From Leucobacter viscericola (GTDB taxonomy: Bacteria; Actinomycetota; Actinomycetes; Actinomycetales; Microbacteriaceae), in assembly GCF_011299575.1 (NCBI RefSeq), contig NZ_CP049863.1:3038001-3102000 (forward strand): a DNA stretch of 64,000 nt, written 5' to 3'. Below, in pieces: positions 13,923 to 24,333 of the stretch. The notes under the pieces are model-generated. The model was not told the DNA's origin, ran no database searches, and worked only from the letters and a program-made list of their open reading frames with translations. The translations under genes and the position numbers were made by a program. Position 1 is the stretch's first letter. Every line of letters starts with the position of its first letter.

Positions 13923-15608
13923 TTGATTCCCAACCCACCGCTTTCGCCCACCGCGTCAGTCGCGCCCACCGCCTCGATAGCCGAGATTCGCTCGCAACTA
14001 CGTGCTGGCTCGTTTACCGCGGTCGAACTGTTGGAGCAGCACCTCGCCCGTGTCGCGCGGCACCCTGAGCTGAACGCGATCGTTGTACCGAACCCGAGAG
14101 CGCGGGAAGAAGCAGAGGAGTCTGATCGGCGGCTGCGGTCAGGATCAGCTCGCCCGCTTGAGGGCGTGCCGTTCACCGTGAAGGACTCGTACATGGTGAA
14201 GGACCTCACGGTCGCTTCAGGATCTCCCGCGTTCAAAGATCTCGTCGCCCAGTGGGACGCATTCACTGTTGCGAAGCTGCGTGAGGCCGGTGCCGTACTG
14301 ATCGGGAAAACAAACATGCCCCCCATGGCAGATGGGGGCATGCAGCGCGGCGTATACGGGCGTGCCGAGAGCCCGTTCAATCGCGAGTACTTGGCCGCGG
14401 CTTATGGATCAGGATCGTCGAACGGTTCCGCCGTCGCTGTCGCGGCCTCGCTGTGCCAGTTTGGTATGGGGGAAGAAACCGTATCGTCGGGACGCAGCCC
14501 GGCATCCAATAACGGCATTGTTGCCTACACTCCCTCGCGGGGCCTCCTTTCGTTGCGGGGCAACTGGCCGCTCTTCCCAACCCGTGACGTTGTCGCACCC
14601 CACACAAAATCCGTTGCCGACCTTTTTGAAGTTTTGAACGTGCTCATGCGAGATGACGCCGAGACGCGAGGTGACTTCTGGCGCGCCCAAACCGCGGTTG
14701 AGTTGCCGTTGCCGAGCGAACACAGGCCCGAGGACTACCGCGAGCTCGCGACCCCGGGTGCCCTTGTTGGGACGCGGCTTGCTGTTCCGAGGCGTTTTCT
14801 GGGACGAGACGGAGATGTGCCGCTTGAGGTGCACCCCGACGTGCTTGAACTTTGGGAGGTTACGCGATCCCGACTTGAGCAAGCCGGTGCAGTCGTGGTT
14901 GAGACGGATTTCCCGCTCGTTGATATCTATGAGGGAACGAGCCCCGCGCACGAACGTCTCGACGAGTTTGGTGAGCTGCCTGACGAGTGGATGGTGCACG
15001 AGTTCACGACGCTTGTGGCCGCGGCGTGGGATGACTTTCTTCGAGCAAACGGAGATCCGCGGCTCAACCGACTCGCGCAGGTTGATCCCTCAGAGATCTT
15101 CCCGCTGCCGACGGGGGCGCTTGCTGATCGTTACCCCGAAGTCGCCGACAATCTGAACCGCTACGGTGACATCTTTGACGTCGTGCGCGCGTTGCCCGCG
15201 GCCTTGAATCCCAGCGGTCCTGAACTCCGCGCTGAGGAGACCCCAGGGTTCAGTGCAGCGCTCCGTCGCCTCGAAGCATTGCGCGCTGAATTGCTTGAGA
15301 GTTGGCTCGAGACTGAAGGATTCGACGCGGTGGTGTTCCCGGCGAACGCAGATGTTGGTCCGTCGAACGCTGATCGGGATCCGGCCGCGGCCGACCTAGC
15401 CTGGCGCAACGGCACGCACTACTCGAACGGCAACCTTGTGATCCGCCACCTGGGGGTGCCGACGGTGACGACCTCGATGGGAACGATGCGATCGACGAGT
15501 ATGCCCGTTGGTGTGACGTTCGCTGGAGCGGCATACTCCGACCTCAAGCTATTGAGTCTTGCGTGGGACTTCGAACGGGTGCGCGGGGATCGCCCGCTGC
15601 CAAGCTAA
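13923..15608 (+). CDS. Amidase (amidase signature family)
   Basis: 561 residues from TTG 13923 with AAGGGAGA ending 5 nt upstream. The Ser-cisSer-Lys triad of the amidase signature family can be placed: Lys87 in GVPFTVKDSY, cis-Ser165 in YGSGSSNGSA, and nucleophile Ser189 in TVSSGRSPAS (the usual GGSIRIP is altered to SSGRSP). It hydrolyses a carboxamide or ureido bond; the substrate is not predictable from sequence. The N-terminal ~20 residues are low-complexity. Divergence from the permease-tetR-deiminase operon and a shared palindrome suggest it acts in the same nitrogen-scavenging route, possibly on the carbamoyl product, though that step normally uses a nitrilase-family enzyme. Confidence 0.85.
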   Translation: MIPNPPLSPTASVAPTASIAEIRSQLRAGSFTAVELLEQHLARVARHPELNAIVVPNPRAREEAEESDRRLRSGSARPLEGVPFTVKDSYMVKDLTVASGSPAFKDLVAQWDAFTVAKLREAGAVLIGKTNMPPMADGGMQRGVYGRAESPFNREYLAAAYGSGSSNGSAVAVAASLCQFGMGEETVSSGRSPASNNGIVAYTPSRGLLSLRGNWPLFPTRDVVAPHTKSVADLFEVLNVLMRDDAETRGDFWRAQTAVELPLPSEHRPEDYRELATPGALVGTRLAVPRRFLGRDGDVPLEVHPDVLELWEVTRSRLEQAGAVVVETDFPLVDIYEGTSPAHERLDEFGELPDEWMVHEFTTLVAAAWDDFLRANGDPRLNRLAQVDPSEIFPLPTGALADRYPEVADNLNRYGDIFDVVRALPAALNPSGPELRAEETPGFSAALRRLEALRAELLESWLETEGFDAVVFPANADVGPSNADRDPAAADLAWRNGTHYSNGNLVIRHLGVPTVTTSMGTMRSTSMPVGVTFAGAAYSDLKLLSLAWDFERVRGDRPLPS

Positions 15609-15633
15609 CGCCGTGAATGTCGGAGGCTCCCGC

Positions 15634-15639
15634 TAGGCT
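15634..15639 (+). promoter_or_regulatory. -10 element of a leaderless promoter (radA)
   Basis: TAGGCT followed by exactly 6 nt and the radA ATG at 15646, with no Shine-Dalgarno sequence between. Confidence 0.6.
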
Positions 15640-15645
15640 CCCAAC

Positions 15646-17001
15646 ATGGCAAAAATGACGAGCGGGTACGTGTGCACCGAGTGCGGGTGGCAGGCCGCCA
15701 AGTGGGTCGGGCGCTGCGGTGAGTGCCAGCAGTGGGGCACGGTCGTTGAAGCGGGGGCGCCGAAAGCCTCTCTTTCCCGCACCAATCGCGCGACCGCGCC
15801 CGCTCCAGGGCGTGAGGCTCGGCCGATTACTGAGCTTCAGGGGGATGCGCTTTTCCATCGCCAGACGGGCATCGGAGAGTTTGACCGGGTGCTCGGCGGT
15901 GGGGTGGTGCCGGGGGCCGCGATCCTGCTCTCTGGCGAACCCGGCGTTGGCAAGTCGACCCTGTTGCTCGACGCGGCAGCGCGGGCCGCAATGGTCGGGG
16001 CGCGTGTGCTCTACGTCAGCGGTGAGGAGTCGACCGGGCAGATTCGTATGCGGGCCGAGCGCACCGGTGCTCTGCACAACACACTTTTCCTCGCGAGTGA
16101 GACCGACCTCGCGACGGTGCTCGGACACATCGAAGCGGTGAATCCCGAGCTCATCATCGTTGACTCGGTGCAGACCCTCGCCAGCAGCGAAGTTGAGGGT
16201 GGTGCTGGCGGTCCCGCGCAGGTGCGGGAGGTCGCGGCGGCGTTGATTCGTGTCGCGAAGGATCGCAGCACCCCCGTCATTCTCGTCGGTCACGTCACCA
16301 AGGATGGCGCTGTTGCCGGCCCCCGACTGCTTGAGCACCTCGTTGATGTTGTGTGTCACTTCGAGGGCGATCGAAACACGGCGCTGCGCTTTCTGCGCAC
16401 GCTCAAGAACCGTTACGGGCCAACCGACGAGGTGGGGTGCTTCGAAATGACGGGCAGCGGTATTCGCGAGGTCACGGATCCGAGTGGTCTATTTCTCAGT
16501 CGCGCCACAGAGCCAGTGAGTGGCACCTGCGCGACGGTCGCGATGGAGGGGCGCAGGGCACTGCCCGTAGAGGTGCAGGTGCTTGTCGTGCCGACGACGG
16601 CACCCAACCCGCGTCGGGTGACGAGCGGAGTTGAATCGGCCAGGGTCGCGATGATTCTCGCGGTGCTCGAGAGGCGACTCAACGCGAAAACTGGTGACAA
16701 AGATGTGTACGTTTCAACCGTTGGTGGGGTGAAGCTCACCGAACCTGCAGCCGATCTCGCGATTGCGCTCGCGATCCTCTCCGCTCTTGAAGACCGGCCT
16801 TTGCCGCACAACCTGGCGGCATACGGTGAGATCAGCCTGGCGGGGGAGGTGCGTCCCATCACAGCGCCACAGCAGCGAGCGAACGAGGCGAAGCGGCTCG
16901 GATACACAACGATCGTGGACTCAAGCGTCGAGCGACTCGATCACGCGCGAAGCGCCGCGGGCCTCGACTCATCCATGGCGCGGGGCGGGAGCCGCGGTTG
17001 A
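15646..17001 (+). CDS. radA: DNA repair protein RadA/Sms
   Basis: 451 residues, the usual RadA length. Domains in order: an N-terminal C4 zinc finger (C10, C13, C24, C27), a RecA-like ATPase with Walker A GEPGVGKST near residue 100 and Walker B IIVDSVQT, the RadA-specific KNR motif as KNRYG (commonly KNRFG), and a C-terminal Lon-protease-like domain without the protease active site. RadA is a DnaB-like branch-migration helicase that helps process recombination intermediates. The start follows a TAGGCT hexamer by 6 nt, so a leaderless message is likely. It stands alone between the amidase and mqo, 52 nt before the latter. Confidence 0.95.
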   Translation: MAKMTSGYVCTECGWQAAKWVGRCGECQQWGTVVEAGAPKASLSRTNRATAPAPGREARPITELQGDALFHRQTGIGEFDRVLGGGVVPGAAILLSGEPGVGKSTLLLDAAARAAMVGARVLYVSGEESTGQIRMRAERTGALHNTLFLASETDLATVLGHIEAVNPELIIVDSVQTLASSEVEGGAGGPAQVREVAAALIRVAKDRSTPVILVGHVTKDGAVAGPRLLEHLVDVVCHFEGDRNTALRFLRTLKNRYGPTDEVGCFEMTGSGIREVTDPSGLFLSRATEPVSGTCATVAMEGRRALPVEVQVLVVPTTAPNPRRVTSGVESARVAMILAVLERRLNAKTGDKDVYVSTVGGVKLTEPAADLAIALAILSALEDRPLPHNLAAYGEISLAGEVRPITAPQQRANEAKRLGYTTIVDSSVERLDHARSAAGLDSSMARGGSRG

Positions 17002-17053
17002 ACGACAGCTGTGCGGCTAATCACCAGAAGTAACAGAGGTAGACTTAACGATC

Positions 17054-18547
17054 GTGAGCAAGAACACAGTAGATGTCGTCCTCATCGGCGGTGGCGTGAT
17101 GAGCGCTACCCTTGGCACTTTGATCAAGCAGGTTCAGCCTGACTGGTCGATCGAGATTTTCGAGTCGCGCAACAGCGTCGCCACGGAGAGCACCAACGCC
17201 TGGAACAACGCCGGTACCGGCCACGCAGCACTCTGCGAGCTGAACTACATGCCCGAGGGTGCCGACGGAAGCCTCTCGCCCGACAAGGCCATTGACATCA
17301 ATGAGCAGTTCCAGCTGTCTCGCCAGTGGTGGTCGACGCTCGTGAAGAAGGGCATCCTGAACGATCCCCCCTCCTTCATCAACCCGACCCCGCACATGAC
17401 ATTCGTGAGCGGCGAATCAAACGTTGATTACCTGCGTCGCCGTTTTGAGATCCTCAAGAACGAACCGCTCTTCTCTGACATGGAGTTCAGTGACGACCCC
17501 GAGCAGATCGCCAAGTGGGCGCCATTGCTCGTAGACCGCCGCTCAAAGGACGAGGTGTTCGCTGCGACACGCTCCGAGAGTGGCACTGACGTCGACTTTG
17601 GTGCGGTCACCCACCAACTCTTCGACTACCTCGTCTCTGAGGGAGCGAAGATGAACCTCGGCACTCAGGTGCGCAAGGTGCGTCGCCGCGCTGATGGCAC
17701 CTGGGACGTATTCGTGCGCAACCTCTCGGGCTACGGTAAGACCGTTGTCAACGCGAAGTTTGTGTTTGTCGGTGCGGGCGGAGGTGCGCTTTCGATCCTG
17801 CAGTCCTCGGGCATCCCCGAGATCAAGGGCTTTGGTGGCTTCCCGATCAGCGGCAAGTTCCTCAAGACCGACAACCCCGAGATTGTCGCCCAGCACAAGG
17901 CGAAGGTCTACGGCAAGGCCGCGGTGGGTGCGCCCCCGATGTCGGTACCGCACCTCGATACGCGCGTGGTTGATGGCAAGGAGAGCATCCTCTTCGGGCC
18001 GTACGCCGGCTTCAGCCCCAACTTCTTGAAGAAGGGCTCGTGGTGGGATCTGCCCGGCTCGATCCGTCTTCACAACCTTGGCCCGATGATCAAGGTTGGC
18101 CTCACGCAGTGGTCGCTCGAGAAGTACCTCGCTGGTGAAGTGGTCGCGAGCCGTCAGAAGCAGATGGAAACCCTGCGGCAGTACATGCCGACCGCACGCA
18201 CTTCCGACTGGGAGATGATCACGGCCGGCCAGCGTGTGCAGGTCATGAAGAAGGACCCTGAGAAGGGCGGCATCTTGCAGTTCGGCACCGAGGTTATCAC
18301 CGGTGCGAGCGGCTCGATCGCGGGCCTGCTGGGCGCATCGCCCGGCGCTTCAACCGCGGTTCACGCGATGCTCGGAGTGCTCGCAAAGTGCTTCCCTGAA
18401 CAGTTCGAAAAGCGGTGGAAGAAGACCTTCACTGAGCAGGTTCCTTCGTTCGGCAAGGGCCTGAACGGCGACGCTGCTGCCGCAAAGGCATCGCTGGCCG
18501 AGACCGCTGAGACCCTCGGTCTCAACCGGGTCACTGAAGCCGCGTAG
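17054..18547 (+). CDS. mqo: Malate:quinone oxidoreductase
   Basis: 497 residues from GTG 17054. The FAD-binding start VDVVLIGGGVMSATLGTLIK, the family segment ESTNAWNNAGTGHAALCELNYMP and the C-terminal GASPGASTAVHAML are diagnostic of MQO. The enzyme is peripheral to the membrane and oxidises malate to oxaloacetate, passing electrons to quinone; in many actinobacteria it carries the TCA-cycle malate step together with or instead of NAD-malate dehydrogenase. The gene is monocistronic as far as seen and is followed by a strong perfect-stem terminator. Confidence 0.96.
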   Translation: MSKNTVDVVLIGGGVMSATLGTLIKQVQPDWSIEIFESRNSVATESTNAWNNAGTGHAALCELNYMPEGADGSLSPDKAIDINEQFQLSRQWWSTLVKKGILNDPPSFINPTPHMTFVSGESNVDYLRRRFEILKNEPLFSDMEFSDDPEQIAKWAPLLVDRRSKDEVFAATRSESGTDVDFGAVTHQLFDYLVSEGAKMNLGTQVRKVRRRADGTWDVFVRNLSGYGKTVVNAKFVFVGAGGGALSILQSSGIPEIKGFGGFPISGKFLKTDNPEIVAQHKAKVYGKAAVGAPPMSVPHLDTRVVDGKESILFGPYAGFSPNFLKKGSWWDLPGSIRLHNLGPMIKVGLTQWSLEKYLAGEVVASRQKQMETLRQYMPTARTSDWEMITAGQRVQVMKKDPEKGGILQFGTEVITGASGSIAGLLGASPGASTAVHAMLGVLAKCFPEQFEKRWKKTFTEQVPSFGKGLNGDAAAAKASLAETAETLGLNRVTEAA

Positions 18548-18559
18548 TCTCTAACGTTT

Positions 18560-18633
18560 CACCCCTGCGGTGAACGCATCTCAACATTGTGATCGCTCAT
18601 AATGTTGAGATGCGTTCACCGCAGGGGTGTTTT
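18560..18633 (+). terminator. Perfect 29-bp stem terminator after mqo
   Basis: Arm 18560-18588 is exactly complementary to 18601-18629, with a 12-nt loop (GTGATCGCTCAT), then TTTT. This is much longer than a usual intrinsic terminator. It lies between convergent genes (mqo and the HAD phosphatase), only 9 bases from the latter's stop, and the hairpin would form on both strands. Confidence 0.8.
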
Positions 18634-18638
18634 AGGGA

Positions 18639-19391
18639 CTAGTCCAGCAACTGCTCCAAGAAGTCTGCGGTGTCTTCCCAGTCGGTGACCGCGTGGCAGG
18701 CGACGCCGAGCGCCTTCACCGGGTAGTCATTACCGTCAGGATCAAGCCGATCCCCGACAAACAGCATGTCGCTGAGCGGAATACCGGTGTGCTCCTCAAG
18801 CTTGCGCATGCCGTACGCCTTGTCGATTCCGCGGCGAGTAATGTCGACCGACGTCGATCCGCCGCTACGCACCTCAAGCCCGGGTAGCCGATCCGCCACC
18901 GCCGCGCGCAGCGTGTTCTTTTTGCTGCCGTCGGGATCCCAAGCCTGCTTCGCCGCAACCGGCGCGCGCTGCCCGAGCGCCGAGAATGTGACCTGTGAGC
19001 CGCGATCCTCAAGGATCTCGCCCCAGGGTGAGGTCTCCCACAGTCCGAGGCGTTCCGCCTCCTCGCGCAGCGCGGTGAGCGCGGCGGTGCTCTCCGCGGC
19101 GTCGAGGTTCTCGCGGTAGACCGTGTGCCAGGCCCCGTTTTCGCGTCGTTCGTAGCGGGTACCGCAGGTGGGGAGTAGGTGGAGGCGCTCAAGTGAGGTC
19201 TCGTCTACGCCCTCAAGGCGCTCCACCAGCTGCATCTCGAACTGCTCAAAGTTGCCACCCGAGATGACGGCGACGGTTGTGCGCTCAAGTAGGCGTGAGA
19301 ACACCGCGAGCATACGCGGATCCACCGCTGACTTAGAGGGAGCAAGGGTGTCGTCGAGATCGAACGCGATGAGGCGAGGGAGCGTGGTCAT
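18639..19391 (-). CDS. HAD-superfamily (subclass IIB) phosphatase
   Basis: 250 residues. HAD motif I is LIAFDLDDTLAPSK (nucleophile and acid/base Asp pair), motif II is VAVISGG (Ser), motif III is the lysine in GIDKAYGMRKL and motif IV is MLFVGDRLDPDGNDYP. This resembles the Cof/phosphomannomutase-like and sucrose-phosphatase branch. The expected substrate is a small phosphorylated metabolite, probably a sugar phosphate, but it cannot be named. It probably forms an operon with the small gene immediately upstream on the same strand (24-nt gap). A GAGAAT hexamer 6 nt before the ATG hints at a second, leaderless start site. Confidence 0.85.
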   Translation of the reverse strand: MTTLPRLIAFDLDDTLAPSKSAVDPRMLAVFSRLLERTTVAVISGGNFEQFEMQLVERLEGVDETSLERLHLLPTCGTRYERRENGAWHTVYRENLDAAESTAALTALREEAERLGLWETSPWGEILEDRGSQVTFSALGQRAPVAAKQAWDPDGSKKNTLRAAVADRLPGLEVRSGGSTSVDITRRGIDKAYGMRKLEEHTGIPLSDMLFVGDRLDPDGNDYPVKALGVACHAVTDWEDTADFLEQLLD

Positions 19392-19415
19392 CGGGCCATT
19401 CTCCCACGCGCCCGC

Positions 19416-19865
19416 TTAGTCTTCGAAGTCGGAGTCGTTGAACTCCGGGTCTTCGAGACCCGGCATGGAACTCGGGTTCGCGTAGAAACGCACGTCAACG
19501 CGCTCAAGACCTGTGCCCTCGAAGATGATCCGGTAGCTGCCGGGCATCGGAATCTGGGCTTCCGTGAGCGGAAATACCATCGGAATGTAGCCAAAGCTGT
19601 CGTTTCCGCCGCCGAGGCTGAAGGTTCCCTCGAGGCTGAAGATCTCGCCGCCGCCCACGGCGGGCTCGCAGCGGGCGCGGAAGGTGCGCTCGGGATCGCC
19701 GCGGCGTGCCTCGTTCTCGTCGTACTCAACGACAACCACGAGTGTCGCACCCAGCGAGGCGGGGAACTCCTCGCGGTTAATGGTGTTGATGAAGCCGGAG
19801 AGAACGCCGAGCGTACCCTCGCGAATGTTTGCGGCGTCAGCTAAGAAGGCTGCTGCAATTCTCAT
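19416..19865 (-). CDS. Conserved small protein, DUF6941-like
   Basis: 149 residues from ATG 19865, chosen for the GGAGGA site just upstream; a longer frame to 19985 would overlap the divergent argF start and promoter. The opening (IAAAFLADAANIREGTLGVL) and pattern of beta strands resemble the actinobacterial family I know as DUF6941, from memory. No catalytic motif or signal peptide is visible; the protein is acidic at its C-terminus (EDPEFNDSDFED). It is likely cytoplasmic and of unknown function. It sits upstream of the HAD phosphatase and diverges from argF. Confidence 0.6.
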   Translation of the reverse strand: MRIAAAFLADAANIREGTLGVLSGFINTINREEFPASLGATLVVVVEYDENEARRGDPERTFRARCEPAVGGGEIFSLEGTFSLGGGNDSFGYIPMVFPLTEAQIPMPGSYRIIFEGTGLERVDVRFYANPSSMPGLEDPEFNDSDFED

Positions 19866-19961
19866 GGGTTCCTCCGAGGTTCGGTACTTCAGCGTTAATA
19901 GTAACCCTTTCACGCCTTGCTGAGTGGTGTCGCTTGGAATCCGCTCAATGCCCGCCCGTAC

Positions 19962-19967
19962 TAGGCT
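19962..19967 (+). promoter_or_regulatory. -10 element of a leaderless promoter (argF)
   Basis: TAGGCT followed by exactly 6 nt and the argF GTG at 19974; same hexamer and spacing as radA. Confidence 0.6.
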
Positions 19968-19973
19968 AGAACG

Positions 19974-22348
<2,375 letters not shown>

Positions 22349-22365
22349 CCTCAAATTCGCCGAAC

Positions 22366-22660
22366 CTGCGTTTCAGCGTTGAGACTGCGGTTCAGTGCTG
22401 AGACTGCGGTTCAGTGCTGAGCCTGCGGTTCAGTGCTGAGCCTGCGGTTCCTAACTGCAGGCTCGGCGTTGGGATGCAGGCTCGATGGTGGATTGCAGGC
22501 TCGGCGTCGGGTCGCGGGTTCGATGCTGGGCTGCAGGCTCGGCGTTGGGATGCGGGTTCGGCGTCGGGCTGCGGGCTCGGCGTCGGGTAGCGGGCTCGGC
22601 GTTGGGTCGCGGGGTCGGCGTCAGGGTGCAGGTTCAGCGTCAGGCTGCAGGTTCGGTGCG
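22366..22660. repeat. 19-bp degenerate tandem repeat array (about 16 units)
   Basis: Two sub-arrays share a 19-bp period. Type A, about 4.7 units at 22366-22454, has the consensus CTGCGGTTCAGTGCTGAGC. Type B, about 11 units at 22455-22660, has the consensus TGCAGGCTCGGCGTTGGGA with C/T and A/G changes. The units are diverged enough to suggest age. The array fills the space between the convergent argH and GMC oxidoreductase genes and runs ~20 bases into the latter's 3' end. An open frame through it is a by-product of the repeat, not a gene. Confidence 0.85.
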
Positions 22661-24325
22661 ATCGTTTAGCCCCGCAAGCAGCGCCTCCTGCGCCGGCCGG
22701 TGGTCGGGTTCGCCCGCGGCGGGCCAGTGCGACAGCGCCCGCTCCGCCAGCGCGGTGATGGTGAGCGAGGGGTTGACCCCGGGGTTTGCGGGGACCGCCG
22801 CGCCGTCGACCACGTATAGCCCAGGGTGGCCCCAGACTCGGTGGTAGGGGTCGATCACCCCGTCAGCCGGTGACGCCGAAATGACCGCGCCACCGAGAAA
22901 GTGTGCGGTGAGCGGGATGCCGAACACCTCGGGCCAGGATCCACGGGCCTCCGTAGGAATACCGCCCTCTTGCTCCAGGCGTGCAGCGATCGCCTCGGTC
23001 GCCCGGTGCGCCTGTGGCAGATACGAAGGGTTGGGCTCGCCGTGACCCTGCGCACTCGTCATTGAGAACCGACCGAATCGACGGCGCAGCGAAAGGGTCA
23101 GCGAGTTGTCGGCCGTCTGCATGACGAGTGCGATGATCCCGCGATCGCTCCAGCGGCGAAGCGACCCAAGCTTGAACTGCTTCACGGGATTGCGCAGCGC
23201 ACGCCCGAGCACAAACCCAAGACGCGCGGGCAGAGACCGGTCACCCGGCACCATGATGGTCGCGAGCGCTCCCATCAGGTTGGATCCGGGGCCGTAGCGC
23301 ACATTTTCGACGTGCGTACGCTCGTCAACGTGAAACGAGGTGGTGATCGCGACGCCGCGGGTCAGTTCGGCGGATGCGGGAACTTTGGTTGCAACCGCCC
23401 CGTCCAGCGCCTCAGAGTTGGTTCGAGTGAGTACACCCACAGCATCTGAAACGCGGGGCAGATCCCCACTCGCCTTCATGCGGTGCAACAACTGCTGGGT
23501 GCCCCAGGTGCCCGCGCCAAGCACAACCTCGCGGGCGGTCACGGTGCGCTCGTCCCTCTGTGTCCACGCTCCGCTGCGCCGCGAGGTCACTGCAAAACCG
23601 CCGCCGGGCAGCTCTCGCACGCGGGTCACGGTGCGCAGCGCCTCGATCGTCACACCTCGCCGCTCCGCGAGTGCCAGATAATTCTTCATGAGCGTGTTTT
23701 TTGCCCCGACGCGGCAGCCGACCATGCAGTTACCGCAGAGCGTGCAGCCGGTGCGCGAAGGCCCTTCTCCGCCGAAAAAGGGATCGGGCACGCCCACCCC
23801 GGGGGTGCCGAGGAACACGCCCACGGGTGCGTGGCGAAAAGTCGATCCAACCCCGAGATCTTCGGCGGCGCCCTGCATGATCCGCTCGACCGGCCCGGTG
23901 TGCGGGTACCGCTCGACAACGCCGAGCATGCGTTTAGCCGTTGCGTAGTGCGGGGAGAGCTCGGTGGCCCAGTCGGCGATCTCGCGCCACTGCGGGTCGT
24001 TGAAGAACGGGGATCCCGGCTCATAGAGGGTGTTGGCGTAGTTGAGGGATCCGCCGCCGACACCAGCGCCCGCGAGAATCATCACGTGGGGGAGCCGGTG
24101 GATGCGCTGTACCCCAAAGCACCCCAAATAGGGTGCCCAGAGGTAGCGCCGCAGGTTCCAGCTGGTCTTTGCGAAGTCCTCATCTTCGAAGCGGCGGCCG
24201 GCCTCGAGCACTCGCACACGGTAGCCCTTTTCCGCGAGCCGAAGCGCGGAGACGGACCCGCCAAATCCCGATCCGACAATCACAACGTCGGTATCGAACT
24301 CAACTGCGCTGTTGAAGTTAGCCAT
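22640..24325 (-). CDS. GMC-family FAD oxidoreductase (cholesterol oxidase-like)
   Basis: 561 residues. The Rossmann start is VVIVGSGFGGSVSALRLAEK (near residue 14), the second FAD motif region is AGAGVGGGSLNYANTL, and the C-terminal GMC segment is NPGVNPSLTITALAERAL. A CTLCGNCMVGC cysteine cluster near the middle is shared by the actinobacterial cholesterol-oxidase-like (ChoD) proteins. It probably oxidises an alcohol on a hydrophobic substrate; the sterol assignment is not safe. Only 8 nt separate it from the lipid kinase gene upstream, so it is third in the flavoprotein-kinase-oxidoreductase operon. Its last codons (TEPAA) are encoded inside the 19-bp repeat array. Confidence 0.85.
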   Translation of the reverse strand: MANFNSAVEFDTDVVIVGSGFGGSVSALRLAEKGYRVRVLEAGRRFEDEDFAKTSWNLRRYLWAPYLGCFGVQRIHRLPHVMILAGAGVGGGSLNYANTLYEPGSPFFNDPQWREIADWATELSPHYATAKRMLGVVERYPHTGPVERIMQGAAEDLGVGSTFRHAPVGVFLGTPGVGVPDPFFGGEGPSRTGCTLCGNCMVGCRVGAKNTLMKNYLALAERRGVTIEALRTVTRVRELPGGGFAVTSRRSGAWTQRDERTVTAREVVLGAGTWGTQQLLHRMKASGDLPRVSDAVGVLTRTNSEALDGAVATKVPASAELTRGVAITTSFHVDERTHVENVRYGPGSNLMGALATIMVPGDRSLPARLGFVLGRALRNPVKQFKLGSLRRWSDRGIIALVMQTADNSLTLSLRRRFGRFSMTSAQGHGEPNPSYLPQAHRATEAIAARLEQEGGIPTEARGSWPEVFGIPLTAHFLGGAVISASPADGVIDPYHRVWGHPGLYVVDGAAVPANPGVNPSLTITALAERALSHWPAAGEPDHRPAQEALLAGLNDRTEPAA

Positions 24326-24333
24326 GATTTCTC

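Noticed and set aside
22366..22660. CRISPR array
   Set aside because: Units are contiguous, diverged and have no unique spacers; no cas genes nearby.
22433..22669. A 78-codon frame rich in Gly/Arg/Ser through the 19-bp repeats
   Set aside because: The repeat itself creates the open frame; no ribosome site and no non-repeat sequence.
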